Source: Spirochaetia bacterium (GTDB lineage Bacteria; Spirochaetota; Spirochaetia; Treponematales; Breznakiellaceae). From it: 9,522 nt of DNA. Positions within the stretch are counted from its first letter, which is position 1; every line of letters begins with the position of its first letter. The stretch lies in contig BNVE01000147.1 in assembly GCA_025997875.1 (NCBI GenBank), positions 1-9,522 of the forward strand. Direction: 5' to 3'. Both the position numbers and the translations under genes were made by a program. A model generated the notes under the pieces. It was not told the DNA's origin. It saw only the letters and a program-made list of their open reading frames with translations, and searched no databases. Shown here piece by piece: positions 1-6,994 of the stretch.

Positions 1-143
1 ATCTCATGGTCTCCCTGCTGCCGTCCATCATGGACCCGGCAAAAGTCTGTTTGTCCTGCAAAGACAACACCAAATGTAAAAGCTGCGCATTCTGCCGCAC
101 CCTCTCCGCAGAAGAAAAAGCCGCATTATTAGCCGCTTTATAA
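1..143 (+). CDS. C-terminal end of a small Cys-rich protein (5' partial or 45 aa)
   Basis: An open frame enters from the left edge and stops at TAA 141-143. An in-frame ATG at position 6 would give a 45-residue protein, but the frame is open to the edge, so it may be the tail of something longer. Counting from that ATG, five cysteines sit close together (C15, C18, C24, C27, C30) in the stretch CLSCKDNTKCKSCAFC. Two or three CxxC pairs of this kind usually bind a metal such as zinc. An Ala/Leu-rich helix (EEKAALLAAL) closes the protein. It precedes the 168-aa gene on the same strand by 45 bases, so the two may be co-transcribed. I do not recognise the family. Coding status is inferred from the clean frame, the patterned cysteines and the gene-like spacing. 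Confidence 0.5.
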   Translation, partial: LMVSLLPSIMDPAKVCLSCKDNTKCKSCAFCRTLSAEEKAALLAAL

Positions 144-150
144 ACAAACA

Positions 151-173
151 CCGTCCCCGCTTAGGCGGGGGGT
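151..173 (+). other. GC-rich intergenic hairpin
   Basis: CCCCGC (155-160) and GCGGGG (165-170) pair around a TTAG loop. A flanking ACC (150-152) can also pair with GGT (171-173) across a two-base bulge. No T-run follows, so it is a poor intrinsic terminator. It lies between two plus-strand genes, just upstream of the ribosome binding site of the second, and could stabilise an mRNA end or dampen translation. The role is inference. Confidence 0.4.
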
Positions 174-188
174 ATAAGAGGTATCAAA

Positions 189-695
189 ATGCAACGCATT
201 ACTACCATTCAGGATTTAACATCCTATATCAAAAACAATTCGTCTTGGTCAGAGGCCACCATTCAAAACGTCTTTATCTCATTAGGGTATAGCCCCAAAG
301 ACCAACGGCGGGAAAGTTTCAGGGAACTTTCCGGCAATCTTGTGGATTGTTCTAAACATGGAGCGGACGGCGGCTTTTCCGGTTTCTACTATCACAGCGA
401 AACAATAGCTTTTTTCGTGCACAACCGCCGGGACATCATAAAAAACCTTGAACTATTAGCGGAAGAACTCGGGGAGGACATTATAAAAATGGTTCAGGGT
501 TTCGGCGTGTTCCGCTATACCACACCCCCTACCGCCGGGGAAGTAGGTAAAGCCCTATGGGATACCGGCAAGGTACAGGAAAACCTAACGGAACTTTATA
601 ACGTATTTTCCTGGTTTTGCTTGGAAGAAGTCTCCCATGTCTGGTACAGGTACTTGGAAGATAATCCCGGCTATCATGCGGAATTAACCGCATAA
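189..695 (+). CDS. Phage-associated protein of unknown function (DUF7222-like)
   Basis: A 168-residue soluble protein with no signal peptide or membrane segment. The ATG at 189 is preceded by AGAGG (177-181) at 7-base spacing, which supports this start. The central motif HGADGGFSGFYYHSET (residues 58-72 region) is followed by an Asp/Glu-rich helix (LAEELGEDIIK, 90-100) and a C-terminal SWFCLEEVSHVWYRYLED segment (141-158). From memory, this combination of 'HGAdgGFsGFiYysdT' and 'WfaLEEV' is typical of a family found mostly in phages and plasmids and labelled DUF7222. No enzymatic residues are established and its function is unknown. It converges on the capsid operon and shares its terminator hairpin. 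It may belong to another module of the same mobile element or to flanking DNA. Family assignment is recall, not a search. Confidence 0.6.
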   Translation: MQRITTIQDLTSYIKNNSSWSEATIQNVFISLGYSPKDQRRESFRELSGNLVDCSKHGADGGFSGFYYHSETIAFFVHNRRDIIKNLELLAEELGEDIIKMVQGFGVFRYTTPPTAGEVGKALWDTGKVQENLTELYNVFSWFCLEEVSHVWYRYLEDNPGYHAELTA

Positions 696-700
696 AAGGA

Positions 701-732
701 GAAGCCGCCCGGTTATCACACCGGACGGCTTC
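701..732. terminator. Bidirectional intrinsic terminator between convergent genes
   Basis: Arms 701-713 and 720-732 pair over 13 positions with one C-A mismatch around a six-base loop. On the plus strand the stem is followed by TTTT within TTCTTTTCC. On the minus strand it is followed by a T-rich stretch ending CTTTT. It starts 5 bases after the stop of the 168-aa gene and lies 25 bases past the stop of the capsid gene, so it can end transcription from both sides. It marks the end of the minus-strand head operon. Confidence 0.8.
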
Positions 733-757
733 TTTTCCATGAGAGACCGATGAACGG

Positions 758-2095
758 TTACGGATTACCGCCACCACCACCGCCCTGCGCCTTGGTTTTC
801 AAAATGACCATATTCCCCTGGGGCCGGGTAACGAGGAACCCATCCCGCTTGCGGAACCGCAGGAACAGTTCCCCGTACTCCATTGATTCCGTAGTCCCGT
901 CAAATTTCTTGATCTCAATTCCCCGCCTGCTCCCGTGCTGAATCCGCTTCGGGTTCATAAAAACCGCAAAGGGCTTATTGGCGCCGATGTCCGCCAGCTG
1001 CGGCATGATGGAAACCTCATGATACGGATACAAATCCAGTTTCCCCGGCATAGCCTCCGTAGGCCGCCGCCAAATCGGCCGCCCCTCATCATCCTCAATG
1101 TTCGCAATATGGTTCAGTACCGTCTCATGCAAGAACCACGCACAGTCCTTTCGTTCCTCAGCCGGAACCTTGTACACCGCATCCCGAAAGTCCTTCCACG
1201 TTAAAGCGCTTATATCCGCCCCGGCAATCTGAACCTTAACCGTCCCCTCAGCCGCCATCACCCCGGTAAAGGGATCCTCATTCGCCAAGAGACATTGCCG
1301 ATCAAATTCCTGCCCATAGGTTTCGGTGAACTCCTCAATAAAGATGGCGCCCAAATCGGTGAATACATCCTCCTCAAATTCATCGAACCACGGAATAAAG
1401 CCGGCCAATGTGTAGGCTTTCAACTCTACCCGCTGCGCCCCCTGGGGCTTACTCCCCTGAATAGCCTGACCGTAAGCGGTAAGCCAGTGCAGCTGCACCC
1501 CGCCCCGGTCCCGCTGGGGAAGGTAGATAGACGGCCCCATCATCGGACGATGACGCACCAGACCCATCATCACGCTTTTTTTGGCAGCGTCCTGCATAAT
1601 CTCCGTCTCATAAATCGGATTGATCAAATACTGTTCCCCCGTCCCGCTTGCGAGATTCCCCATCGGCTCCCCCAGGGCCGCCTTGTTTACCGTCCATCCC
1701 TTTTCCCCATAAGCCACATCCTTGGGGTTTGTCCAGTTATCCGCCTTGAAGTTCGGCGAAAAGGACAACTCCGCCAGCGTCTTATGGTTCCCCGCCCAGG
1801 CCGCCGCAATCCCCCTGCCGATGGAATAACACAGTTCCCGCCGTGTCAGTTCCTTGGGATACGCCGCCTTCGTTTTCAACTCATCCCGCAGACCCTTGAC
1901 CGTAACCTTCAAGGCTTCGGTCTCCGCCTCCTGCCCATCCGCAATCCCTTCCAGGGTCTTGACGATTTCTTCAAGAATAATCTCCTTTTCCCGGAAATAT
2001 TCCGCCGCCCTGGTCTGATCGGTAAAGCCCGAAGCCTCGACCTTTTTCATAGCCGCCAACTTCGCCTTTATCGCCGCAATTAACTCTTTACCCAT
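758..2095 (-). CDS. Phage major capsid protein, HK97 fold
   Basis: The 445-aa shell protein of an icosahedral head. Residues 1-75 are Lys/Glu/Ala-rich and helical with little aromatic content, like the HK97 delta (scaffold) domain that the prohead protease removes. The shell domain follows. Family-typical stretches are QRVELKAYTLAGFIPWFDEF (221-240), matching the segment leading to the 'E..ED' helix; CAWFLHETVLNHIANI (318-333); FAVFMNPKR (377-384 region); and LFLRFRKRDGFLV (410-422). The tail ends in six glycines and NP, an unusual flexible end. The ATG at 2095 has a strong AGGAG (2102-2106) 6 bases upstream, located in the last codons of the protease gene, suggesting high expression and translational coupling. 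Last gene of its operon; a terminator hairpin follows. Length fits HK97-type capsids with a fused scaffold. Confidence 0.9.
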   Translation of the reverse strand: MGKELIAAIKAKLAAMKKVEASGFTDQTRAAEYFREKEIILEEIVKTLEGIADGQEAETEALKVTVKGLRDELKTKAAYPKELTRRELCYSIGRGIAAAWAGNHKTLAELSFSPNFKADNWTNPKDVAYGEKGWTVNKAALGEPMGNLASGTGEQYLINPIYETEIMQDAAKKSVMMGLVRHRPMMGPSIYLPQRDRGGVQLHWLTAYGQAIQGSKPQGAQRVELKAYTLAGFIPWFDEFEEDVFTDLGAIFIEEFTETYGQEFDRQCLLANEDPFTGVMAAEGTVKVQIAGADISALTWKDFRDAVYKVPAEERKDCAWFLHETVLNHIANIEDDEGRPIWRRPTEAMPGKLDLYPYHEVSIMPQLADIGANKPFAVFMNPKRIQHGSRRGIEIKKFDGTTESMEYGELFLRFRKRDGFLVTRPQGNMVILKTKAQGGGGGGNP

Positions 2096-2096
2096 A

Positions 2097-2741
2097 TTAT
2101 GCTCCTATAAACCCACCCCAAAAATCAGGGCTTGATTTTCTGTTGTTAATATCCGCCGCCTTTGCCAAAGCTAAATGCGCGAGCGCATAAGGATTAGCCG
2201 GAACATTACAAACACTGAATTCCAACAATTCCTGTTTGCGAAAAATCAGGGACGTACCATCTTCGCTATCTTTTTTAGACGGTATTTCAATCTCGATAGG
2301 CCGGAACCCCACGGACCCCGCCCGGATAACCCCCGCCTTAACCCGTTCCCCAATGCCCCAGCCGAAGGGATCAAATTCTTTTGAATTGAAAATGATGGAC
2401 CCCCGCAGCCCCTTGTCATCGGCAACAATGTTTTCCGCCCTGCCAATCGCCGGAATATCAAAACAATGCGCCCACTGGATAACCGGATTATTGCAAAACT
2501 GCTTAAAGTCCCAACCCACCGGATCAATCCGCTCACTCATACGGTCCAAATCAAAGGTTGAAAACACCCAAGCTATTCCATTACCGCCATCCCCATCGGC
2601 AAGCGTAAAAGGAACCGGCGCAATCAGTTCAATATCCGGTGACACCTTTACCGGTTGCCCTTTACTTTTCACGCCAAGGAATTCCAAAAGCCCTTCATAG
2701 TTCACTTCCCTAAATTCTCCGCTCATAGTCCGCAGTATCAT
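2097..2741 (-). CDS. HK97-type prohead maturation protease (peptidase S78 family)
   Basis: A 214-aa protease that removes the capsid delta domain inside the procapsid. Visible signatures are ending in the active-site histidine of QWAHCFDIPAIGRA (H92), the serine of RAGSVGF (S143) and the conserved LLEFSVCNVPANP (172-184), which carries the acidic residue and the 'NVPANP' block of this family. The early DRMSERIDPVGWDF stretch (66-79) matches the usual 'D...D.v.p.af' substrate-side strand. The ATG at 2741 is preceded by AAGGA and, further back, GAGGGGG. An ATG at 2726 is possible but less well supported. The stop is one base from the capsid start. Unlike in most phages it does not directly follow the portal gene; a regulator gene and a palindromic repeat lie between. 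Length is normal. Confidence 0.88.
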   Translation of the reverse strand: MILRTMSGEFREVNYEGLLEFLGVKSKGQPVKVSPDIELIAPVPFTLADGDGGNGIAWVFSTFDLDRMSERIDPVGWDFKQFCNNPVIQWAHCFDIPAIGRAENIVADDKGLRGSIIFNSKEFDPFGWGIGERVKAGVIRAGSVGFRPIEIEIPSKKDSEDGTSLIFRKQELLEFSVCNVPANPYALAHLALAKAADINNRKSSPDFWGGFIGA

Positions 2742-2812
2742 TATTCCTTACCCCCTCTCAATTGTTATTTAACCGTACCCCGCGCTTCCCCACAGCGAAA
2801 CTACCATAGGCA

Positions 2813-2901
2813 GGAGGAGGGAGGGGAAACGCCTGTGAGGTCACTTGAATGAGGCCCGCAGGGCCGAGCGGGACCGAACAGGCGTTTCCCCTCCCTCCTC
2901 C
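2813..2901. repeat. 89-bp palindromic element with 24-bp perfect inverted arms
   Basis: Positions 2813-2836 and 2878-2901 are exact reverse complements over 24 bases, beginning GGAGGAGGGAGGGGAAACG on the left. The 41-base centre (2837-2877) contains a second hairpin, GGCCC/GGGCC, at 2853-2857 and 2861-2865. There is no T-run on either side, so it is not a classic terminator. It covers the end of the regulator gene, encodes that protein's last ~20 residues and stops 71 bases before the protease start. Its shape suggests a dispersed REP- or MITE-like palindrome that landed at the gene end; copy number elsewhere cannot be seen here. As RNA it would form a very stable structure between the portal/regulator and protease/capsid parts of the transcript. 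Confidence 0.85.
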
Positions 2902-3593
2902 GTGTCTGTGTATGCGTGCGTAATCTTCCCCCCTTCTCCATAGGCGGCATTCAAAAGTTCTTCCAAACTTACATAACCCATATACAGGGCAAACAGAAAA
3001 AGCTGAACCATGTTATCAACCCCGCACCGCTTATAAATACGGCTCTTGTAATTCTTCACCGTCTCATACGTCAGATGTAACCGCATACTGATTTCTTCCG
3101 CCGTCTCCCCCCGGCTCAATAAACGCAGCAGTTCCATGTCCTGCGTAGTCAGTTCCTGATGCTTAATCTCCCCAAGCCGGTAATCATCAAGATAGTCCGC
3201 CACATCTTCCGGAAAGTATTCCTTTCCCGCCAGCAGTTTCCGATACCCCGCAAGACAAGCCTCAGGCCCGTCACGGTAATTCACATACCCCAAAGCCCCA
3301 AGATTGTAGAATCGCCTGACTTCCTGTTTCATCCCATTTTCAAAAGTAAAAATCGCAAAACGGGCAGCCTTATTCCTCCCCTTCAAAACCGTCATCAGAT
3401 AGGGCGTGGCAATACCCGCAAAGTTTGATTCCAGAAACACCAGCCGCGCCTGATAGCTCCTTATCTTTACCTTCAAATCCTCCAAATCAAGAGCAAGCAG
3501 AACCGGCTCCATACGGGTAAGCTGCTCCAGGTTTTTGCGAACATATTCTGCAATCGGCGCCGAAGTACTGGCGACGATAATATTATTCGCCAT
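2841..3593 (-). CDS. LuxR-type regulator with degenerate receiver domain
   Basis: A 250-aa protein with two domains. Residues 1-125 follow the alternating strand/helix pattern of a response-regulator receiver, but the acidic pair after strand 1 is missing (IIVASTSAP), the phospho-acceptor position at the end of strand 3 reads LVFLES with Glu at 55, and the strand-5 lysine is replaced (LGYVNYR). Phosphorylation is therefore unlikely. Residues 148-208 are a clear LuxR/GerE helix-turn-helix (LTTQDMELLRLLSRGETAEE onward; recognition helix around TYETVKNYKSRIYKR). The ATG at 3593 has GGGGAG 4 bases upstream. A TTG at 3614 and a GTG at 3596 are alternatives. It overlaps the portal end by 11 bases. 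The last ~20 residues come from the palindrome and are probably an add-on. Its place inside a head operon is atypical. Likely a DNA-binding regulator; target unknown. Confidence 0.8.
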   Translation of the reverse strand: MANNIIVASTSAPIAEYVRKNLEQLTRMEPVLLALDLEDLKVKIRSYQARLVFLESNFAGIATPYLMTVLKGRNKAARFAIFTFENGMKQEVRRFYNLGALGYVNYRDGPEACLAGYRKLLAGKEYFPEDVADYLDDYRLGEIKHQELTTQDMELLRLLSRGETAEEISMRLHLTYETVKNYKSRIYKRCGVDNMVQLFLFALYMGYVSLEELLNAAYGEGGKITHAYTDTEEGGETPVRSRSALRASFK

Positions 3594-4791
3594 CACGCTC
3601 CCCGGACTTGCCAAAAGGAATAAGGTTCTTTGGGCGATACCAGTTATCGCCCCAGGGCTTCGTATCCTTGCCCCGTTCTTTCAAAACATCATTTATCGTT
3701 TTCAGCCCGGCGTTAATCTCCGCAATATCCCGGCTGCTTTGGGAATCTTCGCTTTCCTGTAATTCAGGAATATCCCGCAGGTCAAATTTCCCGCTTTCCC
3801 TTAATCCAAAGCGAACAAAGAACTGACTTTCCAAAATACTTTCAAATTGCCGCAGGATCGGGATGATCGTATACTTCCAGAAAGCAGCGTGCTGTTCCTG
3901 GGTGTCCTTCCCCGATAATGAAGTAGTCTTGTCGTTGACATTGGCAACCCGTGGAGGGATACCATATTTCGCAAGAATCGTGTAAAGATTCCACCGTTTT
4001 AATTCAAAGAGCTTTACTACTTCCGGGGTAAAAGCAAGCGGCTCAAAACTGGTCCCCTTGCCCAACACCGCAATCTTCCGGTTCGCCTTTAAGGACCCGT
4101 ATTTATTTTCCCACCGCTTTTCCAGGGCATCCGCTTCTTCCGGCCTGATAGTCTGATCAGTCTTTAAGAGCCCCATCGGAATAGCGTTGTTTTTAAGGAG
4201 CTGGCTGTTCGCCTTGTTCGCAAAGTAATCCTGTTCAAGCTCAAGGGCAAGAGCCACCAGCGGATTAACCCCACGGTCAGGATTCCAGGGATTCCAGTCC
4301 TTAAAGTGAATAATCTCGTCAGGCAGAATAGGCAGTAGTTCAACATCAGTCTGATAAAACCACCGCCGGTCTCGGGTCTCATGCCGCATCCTGCGGGGGT
4401 CAAGGACATACAGCGCCTTCGGGATTCCCCCGCCGTAGTCCGGGCCGAACCACCAGAACGCCTCCCCTTCCAGGTGCCACCAGGCCGCCGTTTCCTTCCA
4501 CAAATCGTAGCAGCTTGTAGAAGAATTAGGCCTTCTGAAAAGCTCGTACAAAGGACCGCCCATCACCTCATTGCCTCCCCGCAACAAAATGAAAGAAGCC
4601 CGTGCAATATTGCGGACCAGAATACCTACCGCAATATTGACCCATGCGTTATGTAAGTAGCTGTCACCATATAATTTGTCATAGTAGCTATAATAGTCAA
4701 TAAAATTTTCTTGCTCCGTGACATTTGTCATAATCTGATGGTGAGATTTATTCCGCTTATAGCTGGTAAGCAACCGGGCAAAGGGGTTCAC
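3583..4791 (-). CDS. Phage portal protein, HK97 type
   Basis: The 402-aa subunit of the dodecameric ring at one capsid vertex, through which DNA enters and leaves. Family-like features in order: an N-terminal 'V..A.......A' helix (NAWVNIAVGILVRNIARASF, 48-67), the LFRRPNSSTSCYDLWKE block (84-100) matching 'L...PN..ms..dfw', HLEGEAFWWF (106-115) matching 'l.GnAy', DEIIHFKDWNP (158-168) followed by GVNPLVALALE (174-184), GIPPRVANVND (277-287) and the closing WYRPKNLIPF (384-393). Length is close to the usual 400-430. The start is GTG at 4791, overlapping the terminase stop as GTGA; AGGGGG lies about 10 bases upstream, so coupling to terminase translation is likely. No truncation is visible. Confidence 0.88.
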   Translation of the reverse strand: MNPFARLLTSYKRNKSHHQIMTNVTEQENFIDYYSYYDKLYGDSYLHNAWVNIAVGILVRNIARASFILLRGGNEVMGGPLYELFRRPNSSTSCYDLWKETAAWWHLEGEAFWWFGPDYGGGIPKALYVLDPRRMRHETRDRRWFYQTDVELLPILPDEIIHFKDWNPWNPDRGVNPLVALALELEQDYFANKANSQLLKNNAIPMGLLKTDQTIRPEEADALEKRWENKYGSLKANRKIAVLGKGTSFEPLAFTPEVVKLFELKRWNLYTILAKYGIPPRVANVNDKTTSLSGKDTQEQHAAFWKYTIIPILRQFESILESQFFVRFGLRESGKFDLRDIPELQESEDSQSSRDIAEINAGLKTINDVLKERGKDTKPWGDNWYRPKNLIPFGKSGERDGE

Positions 4792-6011
4792 TGCGCAATA
4801 ACCCCCTGCTGCACATCACTAAACACCGCATAGCGCAGCGCGTCTAAGTAATGGTCATTTACTTTTATTATTTCTCCCGCCTCATCCCGGCAGTAGTCCC
4901 ATATCTCCGAAAGAACACCCGTACACTTTTCACTTACAAAAAACTGTCCCCGTTCAATCTTCGCATTGATAAAATCAATACCGCTTTCCACACTGTTATT
5001 AGCCTTAAGGCCCCCGGTAATCTCCTGTATCCGTTCCCCACCGGCCGGATCGCAGTACACCGGGAAACTCATAGTGTCAGGCTCTAAAACAAACCAGCCA
5101 CGGGCGGCAAGTTCTTCGTTAAAAGATTGGGTAGTCATGTTGAAAGCGCCGTAATCGGCAATCACATAAATGCTTTCATTCAGCCAGCCAATCTTGACAT
5201 TGGTGATGTTCAACCCAAAGTCCTGACCCGCAGCAATCCGGTCATATCGCACCGGCATATCCGCCGCTTTCAAAATCATGGATTCGTCAAATTGTTCGTA
5301 AATCACCCCCTCCGCCTTTACCCATGACCCATCCCGGAACCGTGCCTTCTGTTTTTCCGGCAGCGCGTCAAGCACATCAGAAATATAATCATCAGGAAGA
5401 TGCTCCACATTATCCGCCGGGTTCAGCAGCATCGAGGCGTACAATTCCGGTTTCAGTAACGGCTCCCCATTCAGGAATTGCTGCTTGCGAATAAAAATCC
5501 GGTACGCCCAATGCAAAGGGGAACCCGGATTGCAGTCATACAAAAACAAATTGCGGCAGCCCGGAACCCGCATAGCCAGCCGGGAATAAGCCGTAGTAAC
5601 CGCCAAATAACCAAGCTGCGATATTTCGTTAAAATAAATCGTGTTGTATTCATGCCCCAAAATCTTGTCCGCCTGTTCCCGGTCCCCCAGGCCGCCAATC
5701 CAAATTTCAGAACCGTTGAAAAGGGTAATCATGCTTTCATGGGCCAGGTATGAATAACTGGTATTGCCGATGGTGTTGGTCAGCCAGGGTAAGAGCGTCT
5801 CCCGCAGAACCGAACTCCGGGCATCCTTCGCCCGATACCGGCAAATCAAATGCCGGGACCCCGCAAAGCGGATCGCCCGGTAGATAATCACCATCACCAG
5901 CACCGTAGTCTTGCCCGACCGTGACCCGCCGAAAAGCAGAATATGTTTAGCCCCGCCCTTTACCAGTTTCAACGCCTGCCGTTGAACCGCAGTCGGCTTA
6001 AACAAGGTCAT
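4788..6011 (-). CDS. Phage terminase large subunit (packaging ATPase-nuclease)
   Basis: A 407-aa motor that cuts concatemeric DNA and drives it into the procapsid at the portal. The ATPase domain shows a P-loop GGSRSGKT (28-35), Walker B plus catalytic glutamate TIYFNE (124-129) and a coupling motif YDCNPG (158-163). The RNase H-like nuclease domain shows acidic residues in AGQDFG (D264), VYCDPAG (D321) and NDHYLDALRYAVF (D390). All key residues are present, so it should be active. I chose ATG 6011 because GAGGGG lies 8 bases upstream; a TTG at 6017 would add two residues but leave only 3 bases to that site. It lies 2 bases after the small subunit stop and overlaps the portal start by 4 bases. 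Length is typical of compact Terminase_6-like enzymes. Confidence 0.92.
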   Translation of the reverse strand: MTLFKPTAVQRQALKLVKGGAKHILLFGGSRSGKTTVLVMVIIYRAIRFAGSRHLICRYRAKDARSSVLRETLLPWLTNTIGNTSYSYLAHESMITLFNGSEIWIGGLGDREQADKILGHEYNTIYFNEISQLGYLAVTTAYSRLAMRVPGCRNLFLYDCNPGSPLHWAYRIFIRKQQFLNGEPLLKPELYASMLLNPADNVEHLPDDYISDVLDALPEKQKARFRDGSWVKAEGVIYEQFDESMILKAADMPVRYDRIAAGQDFGLNITNVKIGWLNESIYVIADYGAFNMTTQSFNEELAARGWFVLEPDTMSFPVYCDPAGGERIQEITGGLKANNSVESGIDFINAKIERGQFFVSEKCTGVLSEIWDYCRDEAGEIIKVNDHYLDALRYAVFSDVQQGVIAQ

Positions 6012-6013
6012 AC

Positions 6014-6562
6014 TCAAAGCCCCTCAAATTCCTGAAAGAAGGTAATCTGCCCGTTCTTATCGGTTCGCTCATCCGGCTTGTCCTTCCCATCAACCAGCCC
6101 CGCAAATTCCCGGTCTGCCCGAATCGCCGTAGAAACCCAATCTGTAACCGTCCCCTGCGCCAAGTCCGCCGGGTCCATCAGGTCAAGCTTTTTCCCAACC
6201 ACCTGTAACATCTTCCCCGTAATCGCCCGGTGAACCTTACCCTGTTCCTCAATGGTTTTCCGCTTCTCCGCCTGTCTCATCTTGTCCACATAGCCGTCAT
6301 AGTCCGCCGCCCTCTCCCGCCACTTATACGCCGCCGCCCAGCCCCGCCAAAGCCGGTAACGCTTGCCCCGCTTCGCTTCGTCCTGTTCCGCAGCGTCCAC
6401 CGCTTTCCTGATATTCCGCTCCGGCCCAAAGTCACGGAATACGCAGAAAGCCCCAAACGCCGCAGTACTCTCCCCGGTCAACCGCTCCCAACTCTCAAAA
6501 GGCAGCGCCCCCGCCAAGGCCCCCTGGGGCCAGTCATCAATGACCTTATCTATGTCCGTCAT
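6014..6562 (-). CDS. Phage terminase small subunit
   Basis: A 182-aa DNA-recognition partner of the large terminase. The N-terminal part LPFESWERLTGESTAAFGAF (20-39) followed by LWRGWAAAYKWRERAADYD (71-89) matches the HTH-like region of small terminases of this type ('ES..AF.aF..Y' then 'W...Y.W..RA.aYD'). A long helix (92-125) and a C-terminal tail ending QITFFQEFEGL follow, consistent with an oligomerisation helix and a terminase-contact tail. The frame is open upstream to 6685. I prefer ATG 6562, with GGGGGG about 6 bases upstream; ATG 6568 and ATG 6589 are alternatives. It overlaps the end of the excisionase-like gene by 17 bases. No nearby HNH endonuclease is seen. Confidence 0.78.
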   Translation of the reverse strand: MTDIDKVIDDWPQGALAGALPFESWERLTGESTAAFGAFCVFRDFGPERNIRKAVDAAEQDEAKRGKRYRLWRGWAAAYKWRERAADYDGYVDKMRQAEKRKTIEEQGKVHRAITGKMLQVVGKKLDLMDPADLAQGTVTDWVSTAIRADREFAGLVDGKDKPDERTDKNGQITFFQEFEGL

Positions 6563-6830
6563 CCCCATCCCCCCGGGCAACACCCCCATCTTCCCGCCCA
6601 CCGGCGGCCTGCCGGTCAAATAACTCCGGCGGCTTATCCTGCTTACCCTGGCCCCTTGCCCCCGTCCCGTTAAGCCACGCCGCAATCTCAGAAGGCCGGA
6701 ACCGCAAACCGCCCCCCACCTTGAGAAAAGGAATCGTGTCTTTCAACACAAATTTGCGGATCGTACAAACCTTAAACCGGGTAATCCGCGCCACATCCTG
6801 AATCGTCATCAAGTCCTCAATGACAACCAT
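6546..6830 (-). CDS. Excisionase-like helix-turn-helix protein
   Basis: A 94-aa protein whose residues 7-54 form a MerR-like/HTH_17 winged helix: LMTIQDVARITRFKVCTIRK, then a wing (FLKVGGGLRFRPSEIAAWL) with the family's 'R....ei..W' ending. Such proteins act as excisionases or AlpA-like activators that bend DNA near att sites and can also regulate transcription. The remaining 40 residues are Gly/Asp/Arg-rich, look disordered and overlap the terminase small subunit start. ATG 6830 has GGGCGG 5 bases upstream; ATG 6869 or 6863 would add a short leader without a good ribosome site. It is the first gene of the packaging operon, after a terminator and an operator-like repeat. It could also be the operon's own regulator. 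Confidence 0.75.
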   Translation of the reverse strand: MVVIEDLMTIQDVARITRFKVCTIRKFVLKDTIPFLKVGGGLRFRPSEIAAWLNGTGARGQGKQDKPPELFDRQAAGGREDGGVARGDGDDGHR

Positions 6831-6900
6831 TTTTTCCGCCCAAACCGTTTTCCCGTTATCCATGCCCATACTTTCGCGCGGAATTTCCCGTTTGGATATT

Positions 6901-6927
6901 TCACAAAGGTAATTTTTTAGTAACTTT
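6901..6927. promoter_or_regulatory. Operator- or arm-site-like repeat upstream of excisionase/packaging operon
   Basis: ACAAAGGTAA (6903-6912) and GTAACTTT (6920-6927) resemble, in separated form, the two halves of the inverted repeat upstream of the integrase. The 11-mer TTCACAAAGGT (6900-6910) is exactly repeated at 8510-8520. It lies 31 to 74 bases upstream of the candidate excisionase starts and downstream of the integrase terminator. A clear -35/-10 pair could not be assigned here. Binding by a repressor, the excisionase or the integrase arm domain is inference. Confidence 0.4.
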
Positions 6928-6941
6928 CTGATGAAAAATGC

Positions 6942-6972
6942 AAAAAAAAACGCCCCCGGTTTCCCGAGGACG
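6942..6972 (-). terminator. Intrinsic terminator of the integrase gene
   Basis: On the minus strand a 9-bp stem with two G-U pairs (6972-6964 with 6959-6951) closes on a GAAA loop and runs straight into nine T residues (6950-6942). It begins 22 bases after the integrase stop. The stem, tetraloop and T-run make a textbook Rho-independent terminator. It separates integrase transcription from the packaging operon downstream. Confidence 0.88.
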
Positions 6973-6994
6973 CTCACAACTCTTTTTTATAATC

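Noticed and set aside
1295..2083. 262-codon open frame on the plus strand opposite the capsid gene
   Set aside because: It lies wholly antisense to a well-supported capsid gene, is rich in Pro/Arg/Leu as expected for a shadow frame, and matches no family.
2813..2901. The palindrome as an intrinsic terminator for the regulator gene
   Set aside because: Stem strength is high, but no T-run follows on the minus strand, and the protease and capsid genes downstream have no obvious promoter of their own.
6562..6685. Longer N-terminus for the terminase small subunit (start at 6685)
   Set aside because: The extra 41 residues are Arg/Gly-rich, lie entirely within the excisionase-like gene in another frame, and lack family similarity; ATG 6562 has a better ribosome site.
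6831..6977. Longer excisionase-like protein starting at 6977
   Set aside because: The extension runs through the integrase terminator, its T-run and the operator repeat, so it is unlikely to be translated.
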